A DNA stretch of 48,415 nt from Coprinus comatus (Eukaryota > Basidiomycota > Agaricomycetes > Agaricales > Agaricaceae), in assembly GCA_034638255.1 (NCBI GenBank), contig JAWPGT010000124.1, positions 1-48,415 on the forward strand, in the 5' to 3' direction. The position numbers were made by a program, and so were the translations under genes. Numbering within the stretch: position 1 is the first letter of the stretch; every line of letters starts with the position of its first letter. The notes below the pieces were generated by a model. The model was not told the DNA's origin. It ran no database searches and saw nothing but the letters and a program-made list of their open reading frames with translations. This document shows positions 45,399 to 48,415 of the stretch, in pieces.

Positions 45399-46143
45399 TC
45401 AAAGATTTGACTTCTGTTTTTGTTTTTGAGGCTGAGGTTGCTCACGTTCTCGCATCTTGATTTGCGAACCAGAAGATACCAATCGATGGTGCGTCACGTT
45501 CCAAATCTATGGTTTTTATTAGTGACTGAATTTGAAATTGGATATTCCAATAGATAAGCACCTCTGTTCGAGAAGACAATGCTCGTGCTCCGGTAGCAAT
45601 ACTAGTGTTCACAACTCTCAGCTTATCACCTCTATACAAGAGTCTTGATCAGCTAGAATTCTAGTACATATCAAGAAGATGGGCTTACAAAGTAGCAGGT
45701 GAATGGAACATGATATTCATGGTCTGCGAAACACCAATGAATTTCTCTCCACTCGTCTCCAACTGTAAAGCCGTCAAAGCCAAGGTCGAACACATATCAA
45801 TCAAGAAAGCTGAACATGCTCCATGAATGGCCGCCCCTCCATTCAACATATCTGTTCGAACGGTTCTTGTATGTTCATCAGCGCATTACAAGTATTAAGG
45901 CTTACCTTCAAGTACATCTAGTTCCACGGTAACCCTACCCTCCATCTTCTTTGGCTCCTCTGGCTTCGGCCTCACAGACACTTCAACAATCTTCATCCTT
46001 TGAAATACCCCCTCCCCAAAAATAGGTTTCTTGATGATGTTGGGGTAATGATTACCGAAGAAATTGGCCGGCATCGAGAGTACACGCTTTGTTGCGGCTG
46101 AAGCGTTTCCAGAGATTTGCGCAACATCGGCGTCTGCTGACAT
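45399..46143 (-). CDS. hotdog-fold acyl-CoA thioesterase, ACOT13/THEM2-like (copy A)
   Basis: Four exons: 45906-46143, 45689-45851, 45562-45631 and 45399-45506. The protein is about 190 aa: MSADADVAQISGNASAATKR, then the PaaI/4HBT hotdog domain with the active-site region DMLNGGAAIHGACSAFLIDM, then VSQTMNIMFHSPATLGDKL, IATGARALSSRTEIWN and HHRLVSSGSQIKMR. A Gln/Lys-rich tail follows. The NGG..HG…D pattern matches the catalytic Asn/Asp arrangement of this family. Such enzymes hydrolyse medium- to long-chain acyl-CoA, often in mitochondria. It is the first of three tandem minus-strand paralogues and looks intact. Confidence 0.85.
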
Positions 46144-46551
46144 TCTTAAGGGGCGTTTTAGAGGGGTGAAAAATGGATATACGTCAACGTTTGAAGGGCG
46201 AAAAGACTTGCGATTGCGTGGGGTAAAGGTATAAGTGGTATTTCACCAAACTGCACCCGAGCATCATCAGAAGTGATGACCACGGTTATTGGGATTAACC
46301 GGTAACTTCTTTGATATGGGTTGTGATCTGAAGGTGTCATAAGGAGAACACCGTTCTCTCAAAGCAGAATATCAAACAGCTCCAGGGAAAAGCTCTCAGG
46401 TATTGTTTGAAAAGGTATACATGGATATAATATATATGTACTGCAGGAAATAAATTCATGTCGCTGAATAGTTTATTATTGATGCACTCACAATATTATA
46501 ATTGACCCTCAGGAGCGCACTTGGTCTTGATTTACATAGGCCTAAGTTTCT

Positions 46552-47331
46552 TTAAAGACTCGCTTTGGGTGCAGAAGGCGCCATCTTTATGTGAGTACCA
46601 GATGCAACGAGTCGATGGTGAGTTGCGTTCCAGAGCTAGACGTCATACTAGAGTTAGTGTCTAGCGGAAATGCAACTCCGATAACATACTTCGCAACGTG
46701 CAGTTTTTGCTCTTGAACCTCCAGCGACCGTGTAACTTACGATTCGTAGTCTGTCCCCTCTGATATTTTTGTGAATTTCCCTTTATTTATAGAGGAGGAT
46801 ATAAATACATACACCATTGCGGGGGAATGATACACAACGCCAATAGATTGTGAGACGCCTATGAAGAATTTTTGGTCCACTTCTAAGCTGTAAACGACAG
46901 CTGCGAGTGTCGTTGCACTGTAGAGATGATTAAGCGCTCTGGATAAACTAGTGAATCACCTGTGACTGACACATCGACGAGATAAGCAACACATCCTCCA
47001 TGAATACTTCCGCCACCATTCGTCATGTCTGACTATGTTATAAAGACCCCTAAAAGTATCCAACTCGCCCATATAACTCACCATCTGTAACATCTAACTC
47101 AACAACAATTATAGCCTCCTTCTTTTTCTCATCCTCGCGCTTTTTTTCTATGCTTGCCTCTGTGACGACAAGGCGTTTATGAATATGCTCGGAAAAGATG
47201 GGTTTCGAGTGAAGATCTTCAACGCGATTTTGGAAGAAACGGGCAGGATTACTGAGGATGCCTTTGATCTCTGCGGAACAGTTTCCTTTGATATCTTTCG
47301 GGTCAATGGTTTGGGTACGATCATCGGACAT
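46552..47331 (-). CDS. hotdog-fold acyl-CoA thioesterase, ACOT13/THEM2-like (copy B)
   Basis: The start is the ATG at 47331, giving MSDDRTQTIDPKDIKGNCSA. The hotdog domain follows: FSEHIHKRLVVTEASI, DMTNGGGSIHGGCVAYLVDV, FFIGVSQSIGVVYHSPAMV, then RGDRLRIVSYTVAGGSRAKT and WNATHHRLVASGTHIKM, ending APSAPKASL. It has one more intron than copy A within the active-site helix (near 46920-46960) and others near 47035-47085, 46750-46800 and 46640-46690. The residues for catalysis are present. It is divergent enough from copy A to be an old duplicate, and it looks functional. Confidence 0.8.
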
Positions 47332-47523
47332 CGTTGTCGTGGACGGTAGCAAAGGCAACGATTTCCCCAGACCAACCGGAGGTAGATGGAAAAGTTCGAA
47401 GTGGGGAAAATCAGATGGTAAAGCACTAGTTCTCACACCTACCCACAGATAATGACGTACATACAGTATAATAAATTGATTAGGTGCTTAAAGATGTCCT
47501 ATGGTAAGCAAGCAAGGAACCTT

Positions 47524-48009
47524 CTAAATACGAGACTGGCTGTATAAAGTGAGTGCGGTTAGTGCGAGAGAGGAGCATCTAATATATTCGATATTCAGAA
47601 TATGTTAGAATATCAACAACACAGCAGCATGATCTTTACTCACATATCAATGAGGAAAGCTGAACACCCGCCATGTATATTTCCACCACCATTCAGCATA
47701 TCTAAGAAGTCGCACAAATATGAGTCCACACGCCTAGATAAGCAAGCTCCTATAATTACACTCACCTGCTTCCACTGTAACCTCCACCACAACCTTTCCT
47801 TCGACCTTGTTCGGCTCCTCCGCTTTCTTGTTCAGCGAGATCTCCGTACACACTAGCCTGTCTGAGATTGCATCTCCAAACAGCTCTTCGCTGGGATCTT
47901 CGGAGCGGAATGAACGAAAGTAAGCACCAGGATTCCCAAGAAAACGTTTGATATCGACATTTGCGTTTCCTCCAATATGAGCAATGTCGGATATATCTTC
48001 TGAGGCCAT
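47524..48009 (-). pseudogene. 3'-truncated hotdog thioesterase (copy C)
   Basis: The start is at 48009, giving MASEDISDIAHIGGNANVDI. Exon 1 is complete and ends VVVEVTVEAG. Exon 2 gives DMLNGGGNIHGGCSAFLID, with a normal intron before it. After one more intron the frame gives CSSLALTALTLYSQSRI and then TAG at 47524-47526. The exons for VSQ..HSPA, GD.LR and HHRLV are missing, so the second half of the hotdog fold is lost and copy B's 5' region follows directly. It is either a truncated duplicate or a short product that would need a partner to fold. Confidence 0.7.
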
Positions 48010-48203
48010 GGTCACAAATGAAAGGAAAGACACAGGGACAAAAATGTGGGGAATATTAACATCGTTTGCTCATTCTCTCCTGATAGAGACCGGCCAATCA
48101 ATCGTTCCGGTTCCGAGTAGTAGAAATCAATATCATGTGATCCGGACCGTTCCTAGCCGGGCATCAGGGGATATCTCCACTGCCCCCTAATCTGCCACGA
48201 TAC

Positions 48204-48415
48204 ATGCCTTCACCTATTACACGCAAACGAAAACTAGACGATGGACGAACCATAACACTAGAACATCCCAAGAAACACCTCCGTATTGATATACCCTCCA
48301 AACTTCCTTCCCCTACCACGAATTGCACTCCCTCTTCCTTGTTCTCCGCTTCATCCACTAGCCCCCCCTCGGCTAGTATGTTGTCTCCGAATACTCTAGA
48401 GCCTGAATCTGCACT
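48204..48415 (+). CDS. start of an unidentified gene (runs off right edge)
   Basis: From the ATG at 48204 the frame stays open to the window end: MPSPITRKRKLDDGRTITLE, then HPKKHLRIDIPSKLPSP and a Ser/Thr/Pro-rich stretch. KRKLDDGR is a plausible nuclear localisation signal, and the composition suits a disordered N-terminus of a nuclear regulator. It is divergent from thioesterase copy C with a ~195-bp intergenic region. No domain is visible within the 70 residues available. Confidence 0.45.
   Translation, partial: MPSPITRKRKLDDGRTITLEHPKKHLRIDIPSKLPSPTTNCTPSSLFSASSTSPPSASMLSPNTLEPESA

Overview
The window is nuclear DNA of a filamentous basidiomycete, almost certainly an Agaricomycete and probably Agaricales. 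The evidence is that nearly every gene is cut by many 50-70 bp GT..AG introns (one GC..AG), the housekeeping proteins are fungal, and several orphan genes belong to families I know only from agarics (DUF6533-type 7-TM, a 'VAVTHDEDW'-type orphan, a 'TRWNKRAADLF'-type orphan). I assigned exons by reading splice sites and comparing paralogues; no RNA evidence was available.

Layout. (1) 1-15.3 kb: two direct-repeat paralogues of a PDR/CDR-type ABC drug-efflux transporter. The first is cut by the left window edge. Each carries an apparent lesion: an internal deletion in copy 1 and a 1-nt frameshift in copy 2. The 6.8 kb between them holds a decayed agaric orphan gene with a tRNA-like sequence in an oversized insertion, and little else. 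(2) 15.3-22 kb: gene-poor DNA with an AT-rich repeat patch, a 9-mer minisatellite and an island of broken housekeeping-gene fragments (plasma-membrane H+-ATPase, USP7-type ubiquitin protease, Lon protease), all on the minus strand and some still carrying introns. (3) 22.2-31 kb: lineage-specific, mostly minus-strand genes: acidic orphan, TRWNKRAADLF-type orphan, Pro/Ser/Thr-rich repeat protein, coiled-coil protein with one C-terminal membrane segment, basic-tailed orphan and a SUN-domain-only protein. A diverged 220 bp noncoding tandem duplication lies among them. (4) 31.4-40.2 kb: compact conserved housekeeping block: WW-like protein, SKI8 (minus), RPS12 (plus), SAP18 (minus), Nudix CoA pyrophosphatase (plus). 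SKI8/RPS12 and SAP18/Nudix are divergent pairs sharing promoters. (5) 41-45.2 kb: 7-TM DUF6533-like protein and two small secreted proteins with a Pro-Ala-Pro-Gln motif after the signal peptide; one is only 55 aa. (6) 45.4-48.4 kb: three tandem minus-strand hotdog thioesterases (ACOT13/THEM2-like), the third lacking the 3' half, then the start of a plus-strand gene running off the right edge.

The central block supplies mRNA decay (SKI8), translation (RPS12), chromatin/splicing (SAP18) and nucleotide clean-up (Nudix). The flanks are accessory: efflux pumps, secreted peptides, duplicated thioesterases and orphan families, with clear birth-and-death of genes. The best candidate for something undescribed is the 22-31 kb block, where a SUN-only protein sits near a coiled-coil tail-anchored-like membrane protein and several nuclear-looking orphans.
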